The position numbers were made by a program, and so were the translations under genes. The notes under the pieces are model-generated. The model worked only from the letters and a program-made list of their open reading frames with translations, was not told where the DNA came from and made no database searches. From contig NC_081408.1 in assembly GCF_030272615.1 (NCBI RefSeq), forward strand, positions 198,486,841 to 198,550,840: DNA of 64,000 nucleotides, in the 5' to 3' direction. Below, in pieces: positions 48,301 through 59,200 of the stretch (positions are counted from its first letter, which is position 1; the number at the start of each line of letters is the position of its first letter). The stretch is from Cryptomeria japonica (Eukaryota; Streptophyta; Pinopsida; Cupressales; Cupressaceae).

Positions 48301-48537
48301 TTCAGACCATTTAGAGGTTCACAAGGCAAAAGTTGCATAGGTAAACATGGACAAAGTATAGAAGAAAAGAATCCTACACATTGGTCTGCCTTATTTTCAA
48401 GTCATCCTGAACTTCTTGGCAGCCCACCTGGAATGGCATGGTTTTGCGGCAAAGCAAGACAGATCCGTAACCTCCTCTATCACAATGGAAGCCTAGCTAA
48501 TCCGAAGATGAAGTGTTAGCCTCCTAGTGGTTGTTAA
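45322..48537 (+). pseudogene. LTR-borne unknown protein, 5' LTR copy
   Basis: Reading frame of about 1,070 codons wholly inside the LTR, from MRPMLPKLG at 45,322 to PSGC-stop at 48,537, broken by about 20 stops and a few frameshifts (near 45,560 and 48,360). N-terminal third: VACMNRYD-like, SVIARNWLLKIQKGGSQLP, FYSEDWMYFFIQVVL and FYMSSYLFYILACTRD. Middle: FMSIYGSLFIQFPRFTYLRV, DWNKKE, then basic segments QPRRSNRSPSG and TRSRSKKKSR (about 47,000-47,080). C-terminal third: charged, probably helical coiled-coil-like stretches (about 47,500-48,330). I recognise no family. Ogre elements carry an unknown ORF1 before gag; this could be its counterpart, but here it is inside the LTR. Most stops replace Gln, Trp or Arg codons. 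Confidence 0.75.
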
Positions 48538-49333
48538 TTTAGTTTTCTTTTATGTTGTTTCAAATGGTTTCTTTCACTTGGATTAAAGTAAATGTAATTT
48601 GATTATGTAAAAACTATGAGCCTGGGGGCTATTTAAGCTGAAAAGCTTGTCTTTGTAAGGTTCCAAAAACTGTGATTTTTATGAGTAGCAAATAATATTT
48701 TGGTTCGCATATGAATTGTTTGAAAATAGTATAGCTGATTATCAATGAAATGCCATGTTATGCTATCTTTGGATCTATGTGTTTGAAGACTCATAATCTT
48801 TCTTGAGAAAGTTGTTACGGGCATGATATAATTCTATGATCAGTTATTTCTGTATTTTTCTTCAGTTCATGGTTATCATTAGTTGTTAGAGGACTTGCAT
48901 GTATTGATTTTCTTAATCCCCCTTGCCCTGTGAGGCATGAGAGAGTATTAGTCAGCCATCAGTATTGTTGAGCCTCTGTTGTGTTTTGAATTCATACAAT
49001 GAGCATGTTTGTAAATCAACATCTGTGAACTCTCTTTAAATATTCTTTTAGAAAATTCTCTCTGTTTTTCAATTTTGAAGGCATTTATTTGTGTTGATGA
49101 ATGAATGTTGAAGCCTTTCAATGCTTTCTAGTAAAAATTATTAGCATTTCATTTGTACAGTAAATTCATTGCAAATCATATGAGGAGCTGTCCTCTAATG
49201 CAGAGGTTGATTTTTTATCGATTCATCCAACTGTTGGTAGTTTGTTTCCTTTTATAAAGGGCGAAACAAAGTCATATTTTGCTTAAAAAAGATAATTGTT
49301 AATATTTCAAGAAAGGGAAAAATCCGTTTACCA
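48538..49333 (+). other. Non-coding 3' end of giant Gypsy 5' LTR
   Basis: About 800 bp without a gene, strongly conserved with 61,544-62,340. It contains GAGCCTGGGGGCTATTTAAG (48,618) and a stretch before the LTR end shared almost base for base. Confidence 0.7.
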
Positions 49334-49342
49334 ACTGATTTT

Positions 49343-49360
49343 TGGCGACTCTGCTGGGGA
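49343..49360 (+). other. Primer binding site, tRNA-Arg type
   Basis: TGGCGACTCTGCTGGGGA begins nine bases after the LTR end. From memory this is the tRNA-Arg-type site of Tat/Ogre elements; a comparison with conifer tRNA genes would settle it. Confidence 0.75.
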
Positions 49361-49450
49361 GTCGAATTATAAGACTGGTCGCCTAGTTGAAAGATTGGAG
49401 TTAAAGAGATATGCTAGGTCCTAAAGAAGGGAGGGGGTAGTTGACTCTAT

Positions 49451-50430
49451 TTTTCAGGAGTTACAAAACCTAAATTTTCAACCCACCTTTTCACCTCAAA
49501 GAAGAGCAAGAAGTAGACCTCCTTCCCCATCACCATCATCTCCTGTGTCCTCAGTTTGTCAAGCTCTTACCTTGCATGGTATTGATTTACCAAATATAAT
49601 CAACCCAACTCCACTCAATATCATACTTCCAATGGTAGTAAATAATCCTTGGGGGGTTGTTGTAGGTCCATTGAACTTAGGTTTGAATCTCAATCCCTTA
49701 CCCAAAGTTGCTAGAGATCACTTGCCAAAATTTAGTGGACACAGAAAAATCATTGTTGATGAGCACCTGAATGCATTCAATGTGGCTTGTGGGATAATAG
49801 CGGCTCAACATGAAGATGTTGCTGTGAGATTGTTTATCCAGACACTAACTGGAGTAGCAGCTGATTGGTTTTATCACTTACCAAATAGTGTGATAACAAC
49901 CTTGCAAGACCTGAAAACAAGGTTTGAGGCAAGCTTCAAAGTGGCTGAGGATGAACATTCTCTCCTCGCTCAATTTGCCTAGTTAAAGAAAGAAATTCCA
50001 GAATCTATGAGGGACTTTGTAGCAAAATTTGATAAAATTATGCACAAAATCCCAATAAATCAAAAGCCCTCAGATGACAATCTTAAGTGTTTCTTTATCA
50101 ATTATATGCCTTCAGAAATAGGTTTCCTAATTCGTAGGCAAAGAGTTGCAGATTTAAATGCAGCCAAAACACTTGCAGTTGAGTTGGAAGATGATTTAAT
50201 CACGACAGGTAAATGGAAAAGAGAAGTACAGACATTTGTTGCCCAACCTTCAACTTCCTCTGACCTTGTAATCCAGTGACTAATGAATGATGTAATTACC
50301 CTTAAAAGACAATTGCCTAAAGCTAGTACCTCATACCCTTCTCCATATCAAGATGTGCCTAAGAGGAATGCAAACCAATCTTTGGGCTATGGGAACAAGA
50401 CTCTACAATTACCCCTTTCTCATTAAATAT
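49451..50430 (+). pseudogene. gag: Giant Gypsy gag
   Basis: The frame can be followed upstream of the ATG at 49,545 to about 49,451. Capsid landmarks are LPKFSGHRKIIVDEHLNAF, IQTLTGVAADWFYHLPNS and LKTRFEASF (Retrotrans_gag). Then, past TAG at 49,980, comes SMRDFVAKFDKIMHKIP, followed by stops at 50,277 and near 50,425. I see no clear CCHC knuckle. Gag forms the particle that houses reverse transcription. Confidence 0.85.
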
Positions 50431-50466
50431 TAGTAATTGAAGCACCTCCACCTAAAGTGAGTATGT

Positions 50467-51431
50467 GTGTTTTTCATCACCGATGAACATGATGGTAGTT
50501 CCCATCCTGAGATGGTGCGTTACACACAAATGATGAATTCTAAAGATACCTCAAATGAGTGGGGTGAAGAAGAATCTTTAAAGAAACCTGGCGATTCTGA
50601 AATCCATTTTCTTGAGTACGAGTTAGATTCGGAAAGAGGAGGTGATATTTTGGTTACTTTAGAAGATCCTTCATGTGTTTTGCTCACAAGAAATCAACAA
50701 AATGTAAAACCTCAGGGTGCTTCTTCATCGTCCGTTGTGGCTTTCAAAGGTAAGGGGTTTGACCCAAATTTTCGTAAAAATGATCAAAAGTTGCAGGAAC
50801 CTTCACTTTTAAACCTGTTGAAAAATAAATTTCATTTGATATTATAGAATTTTGTAAATCTTCCCAAATTCAAATCACACCTGCCAAGTACCTTAAGCTA
50901 AATCCTAAAGAACTAGACAGGCTTGTATAGTTTATAAAAGGGAATAATGTACAATGGACCAGTGGGACACAACAATCAGTAAATGTCATATTCCCCTCAC
51001 ATAGTAATGAACTGGTTCACCCTGTGGCTTATACAAAAATGTCTGACATAACTTCTCTTCAAACAGATGATTCTGTACCTACCCTTGAGTCAAAACCAGA
51101 ACCCTTTTACATATCATTATTCATTAATGGTCATAGGTTGAATAATTGTATTATAGATTCAAGTGCATTTGACAATATAATGCCCTCTGTAGTAGCCAAA
51201 GCATTAGGGATATCCTTGACCAAGACCTTTGGCAGATGTTATTCTATGGATTCAAAACAAATTCCTCTGCTAGGCCAAATTAAGGATGCTCAAGTAGTTC
51301 TTGCTTCTCACCCGGATAAAAGAATTAAGTTGACTATTTTGATAGCTGACATCCTAGCTAGTTATGACATGCTGCTAAGTCATACTTTCTATAGGGATTT
51401 AGGTGGTGAAATTAAAATGGATTGGTCTTAA
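50467..51431 (+). pseudogene. pol: Giant Gypsy protease region
   Basis: An acidic spacer (50,467-50,847) is followed, after a frameshift near 50,850, by a retropepsin-like domain: FYISLFINGHRLNNCIIDSSAFDNIMP at about 51,100-51,185 and LGISLTKTFGRC after it. The catalytic Asp is at 51,156-51,158, but the usual DSGA reads DSSA, a Gly-to-Ser change explained by one G-to-A. Probably inactive. Confidence 0.8.
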
Positions 51432-52090
51432 GCTACAATCCCCGTTGGAAAACAGCGAGTTATTCTACAGCCTAAACCAAAGTCTAAGTTCACTGTTTTC
51501 CCTTCTGATGACCCAAGAGCTCAAATTTTGTACCATGATTATCAATTTGGAAACTACATGATTTTGTCAGATAATGAGGTAGTGGGAGATCCATCACAAC
51601 CCAAGGGAGAAGAAAACCTGTGGTTAATGGAATTTGATGGTAGTTGTGCAGCGTCAGGTTCAGGTGTAGGGGTAGTGTTAATCCCACCTTCTAGAAATCA
51701 TATTCCTTTCTCTTTTAAATTAGAATTCAAGAATACCAACAATACGGCTGAGTATGAAGCATTGTTGTTAGGTTTAGCTGAAGCTAAGAGATTGGGGGTG
51801 AAACTCCTATGAGTTAAGGGAGATGCTGAACTGATTGTAAAACAGGTTAGAGGGTTGTTTAATGTTAAAAATGACAGATTGAAACACTATCAAAATAGGA
51901 TTTGGGATGAAACTGAAGGTTTTGATGCCTTTTCCATTGAAGCAATACCCAGGGAATTGAATTCAAAAGCAGATTTGTTATCAGACTTAGCTTCATTGCT
52001 TGTCCCACATCCTGAATTTGTTGATGATATTTACAAGGTAGAGTTAATATATCGGCCCAGTGTCCCAGACAACTTTGATTTTTGGTAGGT
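51432..52090 (+). pseudogene. Archaeal-type RNase H, upstream of RT
   Basis: Frame at 51,528-51,812 continuing past TGA to 52,088. Motifs are LWLMEFDGSCAASGSGVG (first catalytic Asp at 51,636), NNTAEYEALLLGLAEAKRLG (catalytic Glu), KGDAELIVKQVRG (catalytic Asp, about 51,823) and IPRELNSKADLLSDLAS (last Asp, about 51,985). This is the extra RNase H acquired by Tat-group elements. It lies between protease and RT; in angiosperm Ogre and Retand it follows the RT-RNase H. It ends at TAG near 52,087. Confidence 0.85.
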
Positions 52091-52199
52091 ATTTGAAAGT
52101 GATAAACAAATCAATAATTTTATGCAAAGTGTAGACATGTTTCCTACCTTGAAGGTTTAGATGCAGAGTGCAAAGAATTTTTTCCAGAATGAGCTAAGG

Positions 52200-53203
52200 A
52201 GTTGCCTGATGTATTAATGTAGTTGAAAGGAAACAAGATCCCTAAAGGATTTGTTTCATTGGAGTGTCTATTTGATCGTCATGATGCCTACAAGAAGAAT
52301 AAATGTGACAAGTCCCCAGAGGTTCAGGATATTGGAGGTTACAAAAAGGTCAACATTGGTAGTGAAAATGAACCTAAATATAACAATCTGGGAAAGTGTT
52401 GTACGCCGACAGAAAAGGAGAGGTTCATTAGTCTCCTAGTGGAGTTCAAGGACGTGTTTTCTTGGTGCTATGACGATCTTAAAAATTTCAGAGAGGGAAA
52501 ATTCCAGCATCAGATTCCCCTGAAACCTGAAGTAAACCCTTTCCGACAAAAGCTTAGAAGCTTAAATCCAAAAGTAGTTGAGGCTATATTCCAAGAAGTA
52601 GATAAGATGTTAAAAGCCAAGATTATATACCCCATCCATCATTCTACATGGATAGATAATATTGTACCTATCAGAAAGAAAAACAGAGAAATAAGGATCT
52701 GCGTAGATTTTAGAAATCTAAACCAAGCGAGCCTAAAAGACAACTATCCATTACCAGCCATGGACCACATTCTACAAACAGTTCCAAGATCAAAGATGAT
52801 GTCCATGCTTGATGGATTTTCTAGATATAACCAGATCAATGGTCAGGATCATGATCAACATAAAACTACCTTTATTACTCCCTGGGGTACATTCGCCTAT
52901 AACTAAATGCCTTTCGGTTTGATTAATGCAGGAGCAACGTTTCTGCGTGCTATGGATTTGTCCTTTGGTGACCTAAAGGATAAGATTATTTTTGTATATC
53001 TGGATGACTTAACAATATTCTCAAAAAGAAGAAAGCATCACCTGTGGGATCTAAGACAAGTGTTACAGAGGTGCCGCGAGCATGGGGTATCCTTGAATCC
53101 AAAGAAGTCAGTATTTGGAGTCATAGAAGGTAAGTTGCTCAGTCATACTGTTTCTAAGGAAGGGGTGAAAATAAATCCTGAAAGGGTAAGAGAAATTCAA
53201 TAG
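52200..53203 (+). pseudogene. pol: Giant Gypsy reverse transcriptase
   Basis: Copies the element RNA into DNA. Landmarks: FSWCYDDL, HQIPLKPEVNPFRQKLRSL, KIIYPIHHSTW-DNIVPI, EIRICVDFRNLN, DNYPLPAMDHIL, MLDGFSRYNQI (first catalytic Asp), TFITPWGTFAYN, then a TAA in place of a sense codon at 52,904, MPFGLINAGATF and the active-site IFVYLDDLTIFS (about 53,000-53,030). The frame runs open from 52,223 to 53,203 apart from that stop. One of the best-preserved RTs in the window. Confidence 0.92.
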
Positions 53204-53930
53204 CTAACTCTACCATCAAGTAGGAATGTCATTAGATCCTTCTTCAGACAAGTAAATTTTCTAAGGAGGTTCATCCCGAATTTTGTGGAGACTACCAGAT
53301 ACATTGTGAATTTGATGAGTGAGAAACATGTTTTCAAATGGAGTGAGGAAAGGAAGAAAGAGTTCACCTCAATAAAGAATGCTATTGGTTAGGCACCTGT
53401 TCTAGTTAATCCTGATTTCATTAAAGATTTTGTTATCTACTACTATGCCTCAGAGCACACTATGTCAGGGATTTTATTATAGAAGAATAAGGATAATGAT
53501 GAAGTCCCAATATCATTCATGAGCGTACCACTGAAAAAGCATGAATTGAAGTATTCAATAATGGGAAAGCAAGCATATGCGGTTGTGAAGGTTGTAAAGT
53601 AGTTCAGGTATTATATTCTCCATTCTCACGCTATTGTGTATGTGCCTCATTCAGCAGTCAAGAGCATATTGACACAACAAGACATAGGAATGAATGAAAG
53701 AGCCTCTTGGGTGTCAAACTTTTAGGAGTTCAATTTAGACATTAGGCCCACAAAGTTGGTAAGGGGGCAGGGTTTGTGCAAGCTGATTGCTGAGAGTAAG
53801 GAGGAAGTGACAGAGGAATTGCCTTTAGTCTTGTTTGTTGGTCTCCATGATTCTTGGTTTGCAGATGTAGCTTATTATTTGACATATGGAGATTTCTTAG
53901 AACATCTTTCTGTGAAGTAGAAGAGGAAAT
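53204..53930 (+). pseudogene. pol: Giant Gypsy RNase H (retroviral-type position)
   Basis: Follows the RT: FFRQVNFLRRFIPNF, then VLVNPDFIKDFVIYYYASEHTM, where the catalytic Asp expected before Ala-Ser reads Tyr, IMGKQAYAVVKVVK and HSHAIVYVPHSAVKSIL. Stops near 53,202, 53,390, 53,480, 53,600 and 53,723. Together with the upstream domain this gives two RNase H copies. The missing Asp suggests that this one was the degenerate partner, as reported for dual RNase H elements. Confidence 0.8.
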
Positions 53931-55096
53931 TAAGGCTAAAAGCTTCTAATTATGTCAATTTTAATGATGTACTATATAAGAGGGGACTAGATGGGACCTT
54001 CTTCTGTTGTGTTGATAAATCGCTTCAGGAGTCTCTTTTGAAAATATTTCACGACGAAGCCTGTGGCAGTCATTTCTCTTCGACGGTGACTACCTACAAG
54101 ATCTTAAGGAACTGTTATTATTGGTCGGGAATGTTCAGGGATGCATTTGCATGGGTGGCCATGTGTGAAAAATGTAAGTTGTTCATAGGAAAACTGTAGC
54201 TTGCAATATTACCACTCCGACCTGTGGCTATGGATGAACCCTTCAAGCAATGGGGTCTGGATTTCATTGGTCCCTTGACAACTACCTCTAGTGCAGGACA
54301 CACCCATATATTGACAGCCATAGACTACTTCACTATATGGGTTGAGGTCATTTCGATATGAAAGACATCCTCAGAGGTGTTTGTAATTTTCTGAAAGAGA
54401 ACATTCTAGTTCAATTTGGGGTTCCATTTAAAATTTTGGCTAACAACGCTACTAATTTCTCTTCTGTCAAAGTTTCTTTATTTTGCTATGACCATGGAAT
54501 CTCCCTTTCTCACTCATCTAATTATTATCCTCAGGGAAACGGTCAGGCTGAATCCAATAATAAAAACCTCATTAATATCATGAAAAAATTAGTGAGTGAA
54601 AACTTTAAGGATTGGCATAAAAAACTGTATGAAACCCTTTGGGTTGACCGTACATCGCCAAAGAGGGCAATTGGGATGTCTTCATTTGAGCTGGTCTATG
54701 GTTTAGATGCTCAGGTAGCACTTGCTTTGGAGCTGGTAGCTACTAAGCTACAAACTGTCATTGAAGACGCTTATTTCCATAATTCTTTAGAAAAGTGGAT
54801 TATGCACTTGACAAGAATTAATGAAGAAAGGGATAAACTAGTGGACCAGATGAGGGTGAAGAGGATATTCGACAAGTGAGCAAGGCCATAGAAGTTCATG
54901 CTAAGTGATCAGGTACTACTCTAGGATAGAAGAAGAGAACCCAAAGGAGCACATGCAAAGTTTGAATCACTCTGGAAAGGACCGTTCTTGATTCATGAGG
55001 TAAAAGGACCAAATTTTTTCAAACTTGCATATCTGGATGGTATTGTTCTTCCTCTGACCTATAATGGTCAAGATTTGAAATTGTATCAGTTGTAAA
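53931..55096 (+). pseudogene. pol: Giant Gypsy integrase
   Basis: Joins element DNA to the chromosome. Zinc-binding HHCC: FHDEACGSHFS and CEKCKLF (about 54,045-54,185). Core: PFKQWGLDFIGPL (first Asp, about 54,250), a frameshift near 54,355, then ILANNATNF (about 54,438) where the second catalytic Asp is Asn, and GNGQAESNNKNL with the Glu. The C-terminal segment RREPKGAHAKFESLWKGPF (about 54,930) ends at 55,096. The N for D is another G-to-A change. Inactive. Confidence 0.88.
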
Positions 55097-55262
55097 TGAG
55101 AGTCCCTCGTGGTTTTGTATATAGGGTTTGGTTGATTTGTAGTTGTGTGTCTTTTTCTGTTTAGTTTCTGTTTGAGTCTTTAAATAAAGTCTTCTTGCGA
55201 AATGAGAGATTCTAGAGTTCATTTCTAGTTCCTTCATAGTTCTAGTCCCCAGTCAGAGCCGA
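55097..55262 (+). other. Gap between pol and 3' LTR with AATAAA
   Basis: 166 bp with an AATAAA at 55,183-55,188, 75 bp before the LTR. I see no strong polypurine run directly before TGTTAG; the last bases are AGTCAGAGCCGA. Confidence 0.5.
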
Positions 55263-56299
55263 TGTTAGTTCCCCCCGCAATTTTTCCTTTTGAATGTTCA
55301 TACTCGCGAGTTGCCTTTTGTGCCTTTCTCTTTCATTGGGTCATTTGTTTTCCTTTGTACTTGAACCATTGAACTCTTTCTAAAAAGTTCAATAGGTTCA
55401 AGGTTCAAAGCACGTTTATGAAGAAAGTCATTTGTGGTCTTTGTCGTCATGTGAGCAAGTGCACTTTTGTTTTTCATCTTGAAGTTTTGAACCCGTTGAA
55501 CTTTTTGTTAAATGGTTCAAGGTTCAAACTACCTTTTGTGAGTTGCGGCAATGTATCGTTATATAACAAGCGTGGGTCCATATGTTTTAAGTTGATTTGC
55601 AGTCTTGAACCTTGAACCAAATCTCAAGCGGTTCAAAAGGTTCAAAGTTCATGTTTAATAGTCTTCATTATCGCTTGTTCCTAGTGTTGTGGTGTGTGTT
55701 GCTCACTCACTGTTATGTTTCTTAAATGAACTTGAACTGTTGAACTTTTTGTCAAATGGTTCGAGGTTCATGGTTCATTTCAAAACTAATTCTAATGTTT
55801 TTTGGTGAAAATAAAAGCGGCATGACAAGAAGGAATATTCCCTTATTCGGTAATTTAAAATTCTAAATATGGAAAGTAATCATGAATGCATCAATTACTT
55901 GTGCGGAAGTGATGGATAATTAAGAAGGTGTCAAATTTTTGTCATTTCATCGTTACTTCACACACTTGGGTAAATCATGATTAAGCGTGTGTGGCTTTAT
56001 AGATATTTTCCCGTCTGATTGAAGTAAATGTGTATGAATTTATTTTCATATTTGAGAAGGTTGCAGCTACCATACTTGATCAAATTGGAGGCGTTGAAGG
56101 TAAAACCAACTCTGTTCTCCTGAGGAATTTCCAGTTTTCATGGTGGTAATGGGTAAGTTCAGTTGATTCCTCCTAAGTTGTGTTTCTTTAAGTTCTGACG
56201 ATTTATCAGTAAAGAAAAGGAAAATATCTAAATTGTTGGGGTAGGATACTGCCTTGTTTTTTTTAGAGAATTTATCGGTTAAGAGCATAGATAGGCAGT

Positions 56300-59200
56300 A
56301 TGAGGCCAATGCTACCAAAGCTTGGTCAGACCTCGTGTCTAGTGAGTATTTTGTCAGAATTAGAAAACACCTCCTTGGTTCATGTAGATTCAGGGGATTT
56401 CCTAGAAAGAACTAAGAACCCTCAGATCAGTTCATTAATGGAGAAAATAGTTAAAAGTGGTATTGTGGAAGTTGTTGCATTCCCAGTTGTCACGTCATGT
56501 CCGGATTTAGTAATGGCTTGCTGGTGCAGGAGCACCTAGTTGAGTCAAAACTCCATTTTTGGGTATTTTATGCTTCTATGTTTGTAAAGTCTTGTGTTAG
56601 GTTGTTTTTGTTGTTTTAGGTTTTTTTGAGTCATGTGAAGTGGTTTTGATCTCATTTTGGGCTTAAGAGATCAAATCTTGCATTTCAGGCCTTGAGTTGA
56701 CAATTTTTGGCAAAAATGTGAAAAATTGCCAAAAAGGTCTCCTAATGGCTTCAAGAGAATTGAAACATGTTTTTTAGTGTTTCTAAGCATGTCTAAGTTG
56801 TTTAGGCAAGCTGATAAGGCTAGGTTGTAAAAAATGCCTTTGTGAGCAAGAAAAGTTGCCATTTGGCTTAAGAAAGTTGTCAAATTGTCATTTTCTTGGA
56901 AAAATGTAATTCTTGTAGCCTCTTGTCCATACAAGGGCATGGAAACAAACTAGAGAAACTATATAAGGCATCCCTTTTCCTTGGAAAGGGTTGGTGATTG
57001 TATTTGCAAGAGTAACTCAATAGAAAACAAGTTTTTTTGGCTTTTATGACTGTTTTTTGTTCCTTTTGAAGGGCAGTCCGTACTGTAGCATTGGTATCCA
57101 TACTGTACCTTCTGGAAGTGTGTATATTTTCCATTTAATTCCTTCCAAGTGATTGTTGTACTTTTTTCTTTGTAAATTGGTTTGTGTAAATTTATTTCAT
57201 AACTGGGAACCTGTTGCCCTGCCAAGGGTTTGGAGTTGTAAAATGTGTCAACTTGGTTGATCCTGGTCTGGGATCCCTCCAATGGATTCTTCCAAGTTGA
57301 TCTTTGTATATATAATTTACATACCTCTCTTTTTGTGCTAGGAAAATGGTTTGAAGATGCATTTGAGTGCAAACTAGGCAAGTTGGAGCAACTAAGCTAG
57401 TTCATGGTGCAAACTCAAGATTGTCATCCAAAAAGAAATTTGGAATGAACTAATCAATGAGGTAGTAGCATGGAAGTATGGTCCAAAGTTTTTATCACCA
57501 CCTTGTCTTGTTAGATTAAACTTATTTTTTCAATCATTCCTATTTTGGTAACAAACAGTATGCTCACTGTTTTGTGAATGGCAATTTGTAAAATGCTCAT
57601 TGGGATGCTTCTAAAAGCGTTATCCATGCCTTGTATCTTGAAGGAAATGTAATAGGTGGAGTGTATATGTTTAAGACCTCATTTAAGTACCTTCCCATTC
57701 CCCAAACTCTTCATTCTTGCAGGTTCCAAAGAGGAAAAGTTGTTGAGTGGTAAAAGACAGTAAAAAGAACAGTGGCAGTAGCAATTCATTGTTTTCCTTC
57801 TTGTGTGCCAAGTGTTTGGCAAAATGGCAAGTGGTAGTGACTTGGACAGGGTTCTCCAAGGTGTTGAAGACCCTCTCATATAGTTTTAGGCCTTGATTCA
57901 TGCAAGGAAATACAAATCAAACAATGCAAGCCCAAACCCTCACTAAACCCTCCTTTTGGGCCTTAAAAGGTGGACAATCATCAAACATTCCCCATGGAAC
58001 TCAAAACCCAAAAAATCTTCAAGCTTATGCCTCTAAAACATCATCCCAAACTTGATTTGTGGTTAAAAAGGCCATCATTGACCAATGAGAACAAAAAATG
58101 GCCAATTAGGCCTCCACGGGCTAGTAGCCCTATTGCATAACACACAAAATTGGCAATTTTTGTAAAATGCAAGAACCCAATGGGAAAATGAAACTTGGAC
58201 GCTTATAAACCATACTAAAAACATTCCAAGAAATCCACCAAGTGTAATTTGGGACTCCAAGACAATGTGCAGTCTCATTTGGGGTAGTTGAGCTTTGTTA
58301 GTGAATTTGAGCAAGTTAAGGGTCATAGTCCTCAAACAAGGTTATGAGCATCCAAAGGTGTACAAGACCTTACTGCCCCTTCATTTCCATGTGAAAAACC
58401 CCTAGTACATATTTAACTTGAAGGTTGAAGGCCCCAAGAGTCAAGTATGAGCAAGTGTAGTTGGAAGGGTTAAGCATTTTGAGTAGTCTTGTGCATGGGA
58501 AAGAGTCATCACCGGTAAGGGAGTTTGCTAGGCAAGAAAACCATGGAGTATTTGGCATCATGACAATCAGGCAGATTGAGTAATCATGTTCAATATAATC
58601 TATAAGTCAATATTAATAGAGAAATGGTAATGGTGGAAATGGGTATTCCGCACAAGGATGAGTATGATGACTGGACCATTGGGAATTCATACACCTATTT
58701 ATCAGAAAAGAAGAGCAAGTATAGGAGCGTAATTGCTAGGAATTGGCTCTTGAAGATTCAGAAAGGAGGGTCACAATTACCCAAGCCCCTGACCAGAGAG
58801 AACTTCATCACTGAGGTGCGAGATAATGTTATACTTTTGAACAGAGTAAAGGGGAACTCACATTCCTTCTACTCAGAGGATTGGATGTACTTTTTCATTC
58901 AAGTGGTTTTATCCGGTGACAGATATCTAGATTGGTCTCAGGTAATTGCAGAGAGACTTCATGAAGGGTTGAGTAATTTTGTGGGAATGACAAGTTTTTA
59001 TATGTCTTCTTATCTTTTCTACATACTATCTTGTACAAGGGATTGGCCTGGTCTACCTAATGAGCCTTGGATAGATGGGATGAGGGTGTATAATTTTTAT
59101 CCTCTATTACAATAGCAGAGACATGTTGAGCAGATTGATAGATGGAATGGAGTCTTTGTGGGAAGACTTGTTTCTGAGCTTCAGGGAAATGTGAACAATA

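Larger units (their letters stand above)
44288..49333 (+). mobile_element. Giant Gypsy 5' LTR
   Basis: About 5,046 bp from TGTTAGCTCCCC to TTTACCA. It includes TTGAACC/GGTTCAA clusters (44,386-44,800), a TATA-like site (45,019), the LTR-borne frame (45,322-48,537) and about 800 bp of non-coding end. It aligns with 55,263-62,343 from end to end except for one insertion there. Confidence 0.92.

Noticed and set aside
56671-58561. Several minus-strand frames of 60-140 codons in the 2.08 kb insert
   Set aside because: No recognisable domain and no consistent frame; insufficient support for a gene.
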